Shown here: positions 1 through 11,400 of the stretch, in pieces
Layout of the letters: each line of letters begins with the position of its first letter
Numbering within the stretch: position 1 is the first letter of the stretch
Origin: Eremophila alpestris peregrina
Taxonomy: Eukaryota; Chordata; Aves; Passeriformes; Alaudidae
Length of the DNA: 64,000 nucleotides
Assembly: GCA_009792885.1 (NCBI GenBank)
Contig: WMCF01000006.1
Coordinates: forward strand, 4,702,444 to 4,766,443
Reading direction: 5' to 3'
The notes under the pieces: generated by a model
What the model was told of the DNA's origin: nothing
Databases searched by the model: none
What the model saw: the letters and a program-made list of their open reading frames with translations, nothing else
Position numbers and translations under genes: made by a program

Positions 1-1660
1 CTTTATCATTTCTGAAGCAAAGCAACAGACAGGAACATTGCAAAGCATTTTAGTGATGTTTTTATAGGGCAGAAAGAAAATATATGTCTAACTCTTAGTT
101 GAAGGAATTGCTCACAGTTATGTAGTTAACTTCTAATTCATTGCCAAAATTTATTTGCTGTTAGGTGACATTGACTGCATTGACCAATGGCTCAGATTAT
201 TTTTTAAGGAACAATTTTATAGCTGAAAAGACCACATATTACAGAGCCATTTATAAAGTTTAAATGTCTTAAGCTAACAGTATGTGATTGCACAGCCAAA
301 AGTGAAAACATTATGGCTTGCTAGGAGAACTCATAACTCTAATACATGGTTGTGAAATTGGACTCATGACAATGAAAACACAGCTTATGTCAGCACAGTC
401 TCTGTAATGAAGCAGCAATTGTAATAGAAATCTCTGTGCTTCATCTTACCTAGGTGCTCAGCTTGTGCCTGTTCCCTGATTGCTCTGATTTCATGCAGCC
501 CCACTGTTAAGCTTTTGTATGAATATTTAATACCACAATTTGCATTACACCAGGGCAATTGTGCGAGGGACTGTACAAACCACATAGTGAGAGCCAGGCT
601 TTCTGCAATGGGTTTAAATTTTAAATTGACAAGAAGACAAAGAAAGTGGAAGAGGAAAGATGAGCAGACACAAGGAAAGAGGCACATCTACAGTTTCCCT
701 GAAAATATGTAGAGGAGAAAGAGAGACACACAATACTTCTGAGCCTTGTGTTCTACTCATTCCCTCTAGCAAGCTTATTCATGTCTTTGGGTCACGATAA
801 CATTAAGCACACTTGATAATTTACATCTTTACTCATTAATGAGATATTGGCTCCTTCAAAGTGATGTCTGTTCATGTTGTAAGGAACATCTCATCACCAG
901 CAAAAGCAATGAAAATATATCATTCACAAGAGGAAGCCCACAAAGAGCCGATTTTAAAGCCACAGGACTATAATATCATCTTATTTGTGAGCTTTTTTTT
1001 ATGGTCTAACTCATGTTAGCTCAATTTTTGTCTTATCTTGTGCCAGTATACAGTGACACCTGCAATTTCACAGCAAGGCAATGAAGCCACTGAAAAATTT
1101 AACACTCTTCATATGGATGACACTGATAATGACACCAGTGGTTTCTATGCTGAAGTGATAATCTTTTCTTCACTTCTTTTTAATCAGCATCATTCATCTA
1201 TGTCATCATGAGTGCTAGAACTACCTTCAAGAGCAAATTTATTTTAGGAACTAGGTAGAGAAATTTGTAATTTGCTATTCCCAGACCATATTTTATTAAT
1301 GGCTTAGATGTTGCCAGTGATTACTTCAATAGCCTTCCATTCACGCAGTTAAAATGCAGATGATATATTTGTCTCATAATGGTTCTTCATCAATTAATTG
1401 GCAAGGCTGGAGATCCTTTAAGCCAAATGATAGCAAAATGCTCTGATGAGCTGTGAGATGGGAACACAAATGTGAGCGAGATGCACTTGCTTGGGATGTA
1501 TATGAAAGAAAGTCAACTGAAAGCCATATTTTTGAAATGAAAAAACACCTCAGGAGTAAATTTCAGAGTGATCTAGACAGTTGCTAATGCACTAGTTTTC
1601 TTTAGTGCATTCTGGTGTTTCTATTGTGTATTCAGACGGAAAGAAAAAGTCACTGAGTAT
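1..1660. other. Unique AT-rich non-coding DNA
   Basis: No recognisable gene, transposon or RNA. Open frames around 385-712 exist on both strands, but their composition is not protein-like and they have no recognisable motifs or splice context. Likely intergenic or intronic. Confidence 0.6.
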
Positions 1661-1733
1661 ATAGAATAGAATAGAATAGAATAGAATAGAATAGAATAGA
1701 ATAGAATAGAATAGGATAGAATAGAATAGAATA
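1661..1733. repeat. (AATAG)n pentanucleotide microsatellite
   Basis: About fourteen units of the 5-mer AATAG, with one substitution (AATAGGATAG near 1711-1720). The array runs directly into a minus-strand CR1 3' end. The outermost CR1 sequence on this strand is normally a TAGAATCA-type octamer repeat, so the array probably grew out of the CR1 tail after loss of the TC dinucleotide. The purity of the array suggests it is young or still active and may be length-polymorphic. Confidence 0.95.
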
Positions 1734-1830
1734 TTTCACTTGCAAGGGACCTGAACTGGACATTTAGCCCAAGAAGCCTGACCAATGCAGGGCTGATGAA
1801 AAAATTAAATCTTATTATCATGATGCAATA
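1734..1830 (-). mobile_element. CR1 LINE 3' fragment, minus orientation
   Basis: Just after the pentanucleotide array, 'gcaagggacctgaa' matches the CR1 3'-UTR antisense block (usually a GGAAGGGACC-type string), and 'accaatgcagggctgatga' matches the next block of one CR1 subfamily. About 100 bp are recognisable. The fragment is diverged and then switches strand at about 1845. Confidence 0.7.
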
Positions 1831-1846
1831 CAATTTTAGTATTATA

Positions 1847-1895
1847 TTTTGGAACAGGCTTCCTAGGGAAGTGCACATCCTAATGCCCCAAGCCT
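1847..1895 (+). mobile_element. CR1 LINE fragment, plus orientation (inverted relative to 1734-1830)
   Basis: 'ttggaacaggcttcctaggg' followed by 'gccccaagcct' is the sense-strand CR1 sequence that normally lies about 100-150 bp upstream of the 3' end. Immediately to its left the antisense 3' end is read, so the two halves lie in opposite orientations. This could be an internal inversion of one insertion, as in twin priming, or two adjacent insertions. Confidence 0.6.
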
Positions 1896-1906
1896 ATTAG
1901 GATGTG
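1874..1906. repeat. Perfect 11-bp inverted repeat with 11-nt loop
   Basis: The arm cacatcctaat (1874-1884) is exactly complementary to attaggatgtg (1896-1906), around the loop gccccaagcct. The loop is CR1-derived. The arms do not appear to be part of the usual CR1 sequence. Confidence 0.9.
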
Positions 1907-2174
1907 ACATTTTGACAGTGTCCCTAATCACATATTTTAGAGGTACACAATCTTGCGGAAAAGTGTATATGCCTTGGAGAGCATGTGTGGGTGGGTGTAG
2001 CTGTCCCTCTATCAACCTACAGCCTTGTCCACTTGAGGATTTAAAGGCTCTCTCTTTCCTAAAGAACATGATCACATAAAACTTAACACCAACAGCAAAG
2101 GGTGTTAACCCATTCACAACACTAATCTGCAACATGTGGGTAAATCTAATCCTTCCAAGGCCATGAGACAAATG

Positions 2175-2310
2175 CTTTTTCTATATACTCTGTATTTCTA
2201 TATAGAATATATTTCTATTTATTATTATTATATATTATTATTCTATATTCCTATGTATTCTACTACTATTTCTATATATTGCTATTAAATATATATTTAC
2301 ACTGTACATG
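2175..2310. repeat. AT-rich low-complexity tract
   Basis: Irregular run of TATTAT, CTATAT and TTCTAT motifs without a clean period. No coding sense. Confidence 0.8.
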
Positions 2311-4964
2311 TGCTTCCATATATAAAAGGAAGGCTTTTCAATGTTCAGTCTAGGGCTGGAGACAGTCTTTCATTAGAGAAGCAATGATTTGTATTTAACT
2401 TTTGTGCACCTGACATGAAGGAATTTTAGGGTCCACCCTCGTGGTTCTTTTTTGTTAGCCATGTAGCTTCTAGAAGCATGTTACTTACATAATTGGCCTG
2501 AATTTTCTCATCTTACCCATTCTTCTAGCTATACTTCTAAAATGCATAGGAAATAAACTTGTAAAAACTTTGTAGTAAAGTCCTAGCAGTAAGTTCAAAA
2601 GCATTACTCACATGTATATACAAAAGATCAGTGTTTAAGCTGAAAAGCAAATAATATGTGTCAAGGTAGAACTACTACAGGAATTTTTGTTTGAAAAAAT
2701 CTGTAAAAGTATGGTGTCAAAAATGTAAGCTATGTCCTGTTCTGGTAGAAGGCAGCTAAATTACTGGTGGTTTTTTGCCTTTTATGTATTTTTATAACCA
2801 CTTCTGCTTAGCAAACAAACAGTATTATCATCTCCAGGAGAAAGAAATTAAAGAGAAAAAAAAAAAGCTCAACAACAACAGACACTTCTTAATCATCTTG
2901 CTTTAAGAGATATGTTAGTTGTGAGCCAACAGTGTGTGTGGAGAGAGATAATTAGAAGAAAAGCAGAGATTAAACAAGAAAATTTAATTTATGTGTAAAA
3001 AGGAAAACACTCTAAGATAAATGTTTAATCCAGAGTATTTAACTATTTCATTGCTCAGTTTGCTAGTTGAAATGGAACTGAATGAAAAGAAACAGAAGCT
3101 CATGGTCTCTTTGTGCTTTCTTTACTGGATCCACTTGTCTCTTGTTTTGTTTTGGGATGACAAACTCCAAATGTAAGGCTCATTTTCTTCACTTTACCAC
3201 TACATTAGAGAAGGTCTTTTGAATGCCAGTATAGAAATGCATGTGTGAATTTCTAAAGATGCGGAGTAGTTACTCTTCAGCACAGTTCAGTGCATTATCA
3301 ATACACTGGCCACAAAGTCATTTCATCCAGGAGAATCAGATTCTTAAGTGAAAAACCCGCCAGAGAAGAGTCCTGGAGAGTGTGATATGAAGTGTTTTTA
3401 GAGAGATTGATAGCTGTAGTGGCCCCCAAGCCCAGTAAGTCCTTGTACTCCTTGGCTATTGAAATTAATTCCTACTCTTGACCTCACAGGTATTTTAAAT
3501 ATTTTATAAGAAAAGGGGTGTCTGAAGTTTGAGGGAGACAGAAAAGCTGAAAGTACTGTGTGAAAATGATGCTGTTTCTGGATAGCCATAGGGCATGGGT
3601 TGAGGAAGCTCTTCAGCTGTGCTGCCACCATTTCTGTTGCTGTTCAAAGACCATCCAAGAACTGGGGTGCTTCTCTTGACACTGTTGCCAGATGGACAAT
3701 AAATAATAGGGCAGGTAAGACCTGGCTACAGAAGATATCACTGAGCCAGAGAGAGACAGCTTTTGGACTCCTAAATAATCAAATGTCTCTTTCCTAAATC
3801 AACTCTGTTGCCAAAGCATGAATATTAAAAAAGAACAAACTGAAAAGTGTCAAATTAATCCTGAGATATATCCCTAGAATACAGTGACAAAACAGTCTCT
3901 TGGGTTTTATGTATATGTCAACTCCTGCTACCTTACTGGATGCTAATTCTTAATCTGCCATGCTACTTTACCCTATTCTGTAATAATCTAGGATCATTCA
4001 GTAGCCAAAAAATGCACCCATAACAGTCAAACATTATGAGAGCATAAAAATACTTGCAACACCCAGTGAAATTCAGGATGTTCAGGGCACATGGGACCTT
4101 GTAGCTTTGAGACCAGAGGCTCATATAGCTCCTGTAGAGGTTCCAACATTCTTCTTGACTGCCCTGCTTCTGTGTGACATTATTGACCAGCCATGATTTA
4201 CAGCAGTGTAATCAAATTGAGAAGCCAGACCTTAGCAGAGTGAAAACACAAAGGACTCTGGCTGGCTCTGAGTCTCAACACATCTACTATTTTACTGTTC
4301 AGGTTATTTGAATATTTATTGGGAAAGGGAAAACACTAATTACAACCATAATTTTTGATTATAATAGATGTGAATCAAAAGTCCACCTGGAACAAAAACA
4401 TGTTAGTTCTCCTGTCTGGTCTTGTTAACCTACTAGTGAAAAAACATTGAGTACAAGGGGGGATCTAGTTTTGCCTTTTTTTTTTTTTAATGTAATTTAA
4501 ATCTTTTTCTAAGGCCTATTTAAATACTTGCCACACTGAAGCACTCAAAACTGCAGGGGAAAAAATATGATGAGAATTCACTGAATTGCATTTTTTTATT
4601 CCCTGCCTAGAGGACGGTGACAGGTTCATCTGTAGATGTTGCAGGTGGAGGTTTGCTCTCAGTCAGAGGAATCTCACCAGTATGTCAGTCAGATCTCCTG
4701 CAGTTGCTTCTAGTTATGGCAGAGGGTTAAGGGATTTCCTGGTTTCAGTGAATTAAAAATGAAAAAAATGAAAGCAAGTCTCAGCAGGGCTGTGAGATGG
4801 AGTGATGGGAGAGTGACAGGAGTGTATTGCTACATGTGTTAACAATTACCATCACGTGTAATTTCAAGTAAAAGGAAACGTAAACAAGCAAAGGCTGTTA
4901 AAAATCAATAGTGATCCCAGGTTCACTTATTTTCCTCAGAGAGGAATTTTTCTAATCTGACATG
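2311..4964. other. Unique AT-rich non-coding DNA
   Basis: No gene or transposon recognised. It holds only short homopolymers: an A-run near 2857-2868 and a T-run near 4477-4489. Open frames at 3398-3797 overlap on opposite strands and have no family resemblance. Confidence 0.55.
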
Positions 4965-5860
4965 TGTGGTGCAGTCAACACGCTGGAGGGAAGGGATGCC
5001 ATCCAGAGAAACCTGGATAGGCTTGAGAGGCGGGCCTATGTAAATCTCATGAAATTCACCAAGGTGAAGTGCAAGGTCCAGCACCTGGGTTGGGACAATC
5101 CCAAGTACAAATACAGGCTGGAAAGAGAATTCTCCAAGAGTAACGTGGAGAGAAAGACTTGGGGTTGCTGGTTGATAAGAAACTCAACATGACCCACAAC
5201 GTGCACGGCGACCCAGAAAGCCAACCATGTCCTGGGCTGCATGCAAAGCAGCATGGGCAGCAGGGCCAGGGAGGAGATTCTGCCCCCCTGCTCTGCACAG
5301 TGAGAGTTCTTGTGAGACCCTGCCTGAAATACTGCATCCACCTCTGTGGCCCTCAAAATAAGAAGGACACAGACTTGTTGGAGTGAGTCCAGAAGAAGCC
5401 ACAAATATGATGAGAGAGATGGAGCACCTCTGCTATGAAAACAGACTTGGTTGGTCTCACCCTGGGACTTGGAAGGGTTGGAGTTGTTTTGCTGGGAGAA
5501 GGCTCCAGGAAGACTTAAGAGTACCTTTCAGTACCTGAAGTGGGCTACGAGGAAGCTGGAGAAGCACTTTTCACAAGGGTCTGTTGAGACACTACAAGGG
5601 GGAGTGGCTTTCAATGCTAAAGAGAATAAATTTGTATTAGGTATTAGGAAGAAATTCTTTACTGTGAGGGTAGTGAGGCACTGATACAAGTCGTGCAGAG
5701 AATCTGTGGGTGCCCTATTTCTGGAAGTGGTCAAGGCCACGTTGGATGGGGCTTTGAACAAGTTTTTCTAGTAGAAGGTGTCCCTGTCCACGTCAGAGGG
5801 ATTAGAACTAAATCGTCTTTAATGTCCCTCTTCCAACTAATATTCTATGATTCTGTGGTA
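4965..5860 (+). mobile_element. CR1 LINE, 5'-truncated copy with decayed ORF2 C-terminus and complete 3' end
   Basis: About 900 bp of a CR1 non-LTR retrotransposon in sense orientation. The translation at 4962-5192 carries the ORF2 C-terminal signature NTLEGRDAIQRNLDRLE followed by LMKFTKVKCKV and HLG. A frame shift then leads to GLLVDKKLNMT and later LVRPCLKYC and LCGPQNKKD (5159-5386), matching the end of the CR1 reverse transcriptase ORF. Downstream lie the 3'-UTR blocks (gaagaaattctttactgtga, tctggaagtggtcaaggcca) and a tail at about 5841-5860 ending in ATTCTATGATTCTG. The 5' end is truncated, as usual for CR1, and the reading frame is broken several times, so the copy is dead. It is the second longest CR1 in the window. 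Confidence 0.95.
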
Positions 5861-5866
5861 TTAAAT

Positions 5867-5915
5867 CTGTTAAAAAAACAAACTACCTGTTAAAAAAACC
5901 AACCAACCAAGCAAC
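5867..5915. repeat. 20-bp tandem duplication and A-rich stretch at the CR1 3' border
   Basis: ctgttaaaaaaac occurs at 5867-5879 and again at 5887-5899 with a 20-bp period, followed by a short CCAA run. It lies directly downstream of the CR1 tail and probably arose by slippage in A-rich flanking DNA. Confidence 0.75.
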
Positions 5916-8376
5916 AAACTGCTGATTTCTGCTGAAATCATCTGCCAGTATACATGCATAAAATATCAGTGCAGCTAAAGAAATGGAAGTGCACAGGCCA
6001 TGGCAACTTGTTGTGAAGTGCAGGATGTGGGTTTGTCACACCTAACTTTTAATGCCCTCAGTACAGCTTAGGTGGCAATGGACTGAGCATAGGGAGCAGT
6101 ACTCAGCAGCACCTTTGCTGAGTAAATGACTGCTTTTGTTTGTCACTATAAACCCTACTCATCACATTGACTCCATTTCCTCTGTACAGACCTCAGTTAA
6201 TAATGCAAGTATATATGGGCATCCATCAGGATAGGACCTATATCTCAGTTGATAATACAGACTTTCTGTAGATAATGGCACTCTGTCTACCTTCTGATTG
6301 GAAACAAATCTATGAGACAGGTTTGATTTTTTTTCTCTGCAATTTAGATAATTAAACCAAACATTGCTAATGTGCTGGCGCTGTGCCATGGAAGACCTAT
6401 TGAGGATATGAGCCTCGTAGCCCAGCAGGTATGTGTGTGTGTGGATAAGGCAAAACTCAGTTTAGTTCATGCAGGTGCATTGTGCAGGTGTCCTGAACCC
6501 TTCAGAGGGTCACCACCATCTGCAGGTGGTGCTTTATGTGATGTCTGTCAGGAGTAGCTCATTCTCTCCTGTCTCAGCCTCAGGGCAGAATTGCATGATG
6601 ACTGCCTCACTGCATATTTTTTTTCTTCTTTTTCTTTTTTCTTCTACATTAGGTAATCTGTTTTTCTATGGTTAAGGAATGCCCAGGCAGCACAGGTGCA
6701 TTCTCAGTGACTGAGCATCACAACACCAATATTTGGTGCTCTAGATCATGTGAGACAAAAAGGGCTGCTATAGACCATATGTAATGACAAGGCCCAAAAT
6801 CAAGTTTCAGAAGGAAAATATGCGTTTTCAAGGTAAGGGGAATATGGTTCCTGCTGTTCTACAACACCATGGCTCCTCTCCTGCACTAGTGCTTTCTGCA
6901 TCCAGTACAGCTGGCTCTAAATAGGCTGTGAAACCTGTGAGCTACCAGCCTTGAGTCCCAGAGGGAATTGTGTAGGAGCAAATGCTGGACTCCAGCTTGA
7001 TGCAAGATTGATCAGGCTTGAGAACACATCTGTCAGGGATGTGTCTTTGTCTTCTCACCTGTGCCTTGAGCCATCTGGACCCCATCCAGTTCTGATATGG
7101 AAGCCATGCACTCACAGTTGGTTAGAGAGCACCTGAGCCAGAGCTGGCTTGTGGCTGGCTAGCTTTGAGTTATGAATGAATGCCATCACCTTCCCATACA
7201 TCCCAAATGCTCTTCCACTCAGCTCTTCTTGCTGAATGCAAGCTTCAGAGTTATTTGTGGGTTTCTTTAATCAATTTTTTTCCAGAGATTTGCATCACCT
7301 TTCTTAAAGCTTCATTGCCTTCAGACCCAAAGATTTCCTCAGGGCTGAACCCTCTGTATCTAAAAGGCTTTCTCTTTAGAGGACTAGGTGTGTAAGTCTG
7401 GGTCAATAGAAATTCTGCAGAATTTGTGGGTTTGGGTGAACTGACCTCTTTTCAGAAAACCTTGGGGAAAAGTCAGGGCAGTGAGCTGCCTTCTCCAAAG
7501 CCAAACAGCAGCATGGTTAAGCAGCTATGCTCTAGCCAGGCTTTCTTTAAGTTCTGCAGCAATTTCCAAGTCCAAGGAAGTGTACTACCTGCTGTGTATT
7601 AGGCATATGATAACCCTTATCCCTAAGCTTTTAAATGATGTTTGGGATAGGAGGAGGAGGAAAAGAATGAACTTATATTCTTCTGTGTGCCCATGCAAGG
7701 ATCAAGGCCATGCTGAACTGTTCATTTAGTGCAGAAGGAAGGTCTCTGCTTAAGTGCTTTACTTGAGGACCTTCAGGGACAAATCCTTTTATTGTGACCC
7801 CTCCATCCATCTGTTTGCTGTTCAGTAATGCTAAGTAAATGCTTTGGATATGCCCCATTAGTATTGTTCTTTATTAAGTGCTGACAGTGGCTTTGGTAGC
7901 CTATAAAAAACAGCAGAAGATGCCACTACCTGGTGCTGCCAAGGTCAAGAATGTGGACATGGAGCACTGGCTGTGCCCTGGGCTCAGCTCTTGTGTTTCT
8001 CACAAAACTAGATGTGACATCAGCAGCAGGGTCTGTGTGAAGCACTGAACTGCAGAGCACACCAAGTGCTCTGAAGGAGCCAGTCCTTCAGCTAGGACTT
8101 CATGGCAGTGGACTTGAGCATCTGCCCAGAGACTTTAAAGATTGCTTTTGCAAGAGGTCTGCCAAATCCAGCTGGAGGATCTAACTCCTAATTATTATTC
8201 ATGTAAAGAACAGTCCATCTGTCACCAAGATTTATTTGGGAATAAATATTAAAATTTACTTCTGATTTGATGGGATAGTATCTGTCTGGTGTGTATTCTC
8301 TAAAGATGGCAGGCTGACTAGATGTCAGTGTAATCTAAACCTGACCAAAAGGGAGAAAAAGGAGAGTGATATAATT
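5916..8376. other. Unique non-coding DNA
   Basis: Nothing recognised apart from a short GT run near 6431-6442 and a T/C-rich stretch near 6616-6646. Several overlapping short open frames on the plus strand (6372-7729) show no domain or splice context and are treated as chance. Confidence 0.5.
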
Positions 8377-8445
8377 TTGTATATGTATGCATATATGTAT
8401 ATATACATACACTTACATATGTATCTCTGTGTATTCACATATGAG
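8377..8445. repeat. Imperfect TATG/TATA/CATA simple repeat
   Basis: Alternating purine-pyrimidine stretch of tatatgtatgcatatatgt type. Degenerate, with no strict period. Confidence 0.75.
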
Positions 8446-11400
8446 TGAATATACTAATAAAGGTGGATTTATGCATATTGCAGTCAAAGTCGAGGTTGCT
8501 GTCAATCCTTTAAGTGTGAACATGGAGAGGGTGAAAACATTTGAACTCCTTCTTCCCTGGCCATTTTTTTCCTCCTAAACTGCTCTTCCACAAAACTGTT
8601 GGAATGACAGTACCATCCAGCTTATTTCATAAACATTTATACTTATTTTAAAGAAACAATAATATGCACCTTGAGTTCAGATATAGACTCTGATTTGATA
8701 TAAAATATCTTAATTAAGAGAGCTTCAATTGCTACAAAAATTTACAGTTAAGTGGTATTTTCATTTTTATGTTATTTAGCTTTATTTTGAACAGCAGTAG
8801 ATTTTAAATTTGTCTCTTTATTCTTTTTTGTATTCTTCCCATTGGTGAATGTATATTTTTAAATGACTTTACAGGATTAAGCTTTTTAAGTATCACCAAA
8901 ATGAATCTACCAACTTCATTGTGCTGAAATGTGACCTTCTCCTTCTGAAAAATCTTAAAATAATTAGGTCAAAGTTTTTATTGTTGGTATTTGTGCTACA
9001 GTAATTCATGGCTGATAATTTAATTGAATTTTCATATGTATGAAGCAGATGTTATAGGTTCTCTGCTACATCACTATGGTAGTGTTAGTCATGCAGATTT
9101 ATAATAAAGCAATCCCTTATTGTTCCTCCCCACATTTATCTACATTTTGTGCTGCAGCTGATTTCACAATTGTCTCATTTAATTATGAACATTGACATCA
9201 TTTACAGGATTTATGCATCTAATTAAGTGGGCTCTAATAGAGAAGATTCAGAAATAAAGCCAAGAGACTAATATATATTTGCTAGTGGTTACATCGGTTT
9301 CTATTGTTCCTCTTCAGAAAGAGGACTGAGGAAAAAATAAGGTATTCATCTCCTGATAACAGAAGGAGTCTCAAAGTAAAATATTTTCAGTCCTAGTAGT
9401 CATATAATATATGAAGGAATATTTCAAAATGTTAAATTTATCGTTAATAGTAAATACTGAGTAAAAGTAACAGAACAGAATACAAATAGAGGAGTGGCAG
9501 TGAGAACTGAGAAGCCATGGTATAGAGGCAGTCTGTTGACCAAGGTCAACAACAACTGGTAAACTACTTATTAAAGTGCACATTTATTCATTGAATATGA
9601 CTTTATAAACTGTGTGTGCATGACACAAATACAAAGTGTGAACCTTTTCATTTTCCAGGCAAAGATAAAATGAAAGAGATTTGTTGATTAATGATCCTCT
9701 AAACTGGTGGAATGGCCCAGCAAGGTCAGGAATGAGAAAAAATCCAGTTCATTAGTCAGCAAGTTTTCCTCCTCATGGTTTAATTGCTCAAGCTTGCTTA
9801 TTTATTGGTCAAGGCAATGGAAATGAACAGCAAAAAGGCCATCTACACTATTGTTGAACTCTGTAACAGGCAGATATGGCTTCCTGCCCTTCAGGAGTTT
9901 CCATTTATGTTCATCCCCAAGCCATCAAGTGCTGGTGCAGACACTACTCGCTGGAAACCACAGTTGATATTGCTTTAGCCTGACCTCCATCACAGACAGG
10001 ACAGTAACTGTGCTTTTCCATGTCAATAAATCCATTTAAGCTTGATGGTCCTTCCTGTTTTAAAGCCTTCTGGTGAAGGGACAGACTACTACGACCATAA
10101 ATGCTTTGTTTGGTCATTTATTCAGGACCAGGCTCATCATCAGGAGCCTTTTCTCATTAAATATGACAGTGAGCTAAGTGGGGTGCCACTGGTAGGAGTA
10201 AAGATGTTCTATCTTAAGTTTAATACCTTGCATCTTAGTAAGTCTTAAGGAGCTAATAGGCATTCAAAATTATTTGAACCTAGAGTAGCTCACACCTGAT
10301 TAATAATTTTGGTTGGTGAATCATGAAACAGCACAATTCAAAGGGACATCAGCCATCTGCCTCAATTGTTATCCTTCTTTACCTATGATAACCTTCCTCT
10401 TCTCTTTCCTCAGTCAGAAAGTTCATCACTCTCTAAGCGATCTGTTTGCATGAATAATACTTGTGAAATTCTGTGAGTTTTGAATTATTCTGCATTGTAT
10501 TGACACAATCCTATAATTTTTGTGTCTGCTCCCAGAAAACATGAAAAACAATTTTTCATTTTCTTTCACATTTTTGAAGGTTCATATGTCTCTTTTCAGT
10601 CTTCTGTACACTGAACAAGATTAATTTTTTCTAGTAGCAAAGGAAGAGAGGTATTCAATACCCATGAATTAAATCTCCATGTGTAGAAATTTTCAATTAT
10701 GTAGATGCCATCTGTCTCCCACAACTTTCTAGTGTAATTGCAATGATGAATATTTCTTTTTATTCTGATCTTTTCAACAAAATCTTGGTGTTTCTTTTGT
10801 TTTCATGAAAGGTAGAGAAGTCATGGCATCATTTGAAACTTTCAACTTGTCTTAGACAAACTTTTCAGATAATTATAGCAGGGCGGGAGAAGAAGGGGAT
10901 ATTTCTTCTGGGTCAGTTCTTCTTCTCCCTCCTTATCCCTATGAATGGCTTTTCCTCTCTTTAAAATTACAGATCAGCAAAAGCTGTTATTTTGCTTATT
11001 TTAGCAATTTACATGAAAGAACATTAGCTAGCATTATGTGGGCTAGCAGACCACACAAGAGGTGTGAAAGCTTCCCAGCACCTATGGTCAAGTAGGAAAT
11101 GATGACTGTAGTAGTGACAAACTACAGTGTTTATGAGAATCCCATTAGCTCCAGGAGAACTGTGGTATCTTTCTCAGAACAGAGGGAAACCTGAGGGTAG
11201 GGTACAGTATTTTTCATCTGCATGCTTTCAATTTGAATAATAACCAGAGGCAGAGGTACTAGCTTTCATTCCTCATAATATTGTCTATCCTATCAGCAAG
11301 CTGAGCTGATAATGCATTCAAAAACTGCAGTTGGGTGGCCATTACATTTAATCCTCCAACAGTTATTATTGACCTGTTGTTTCTCATCAAAGGCTGCCTT

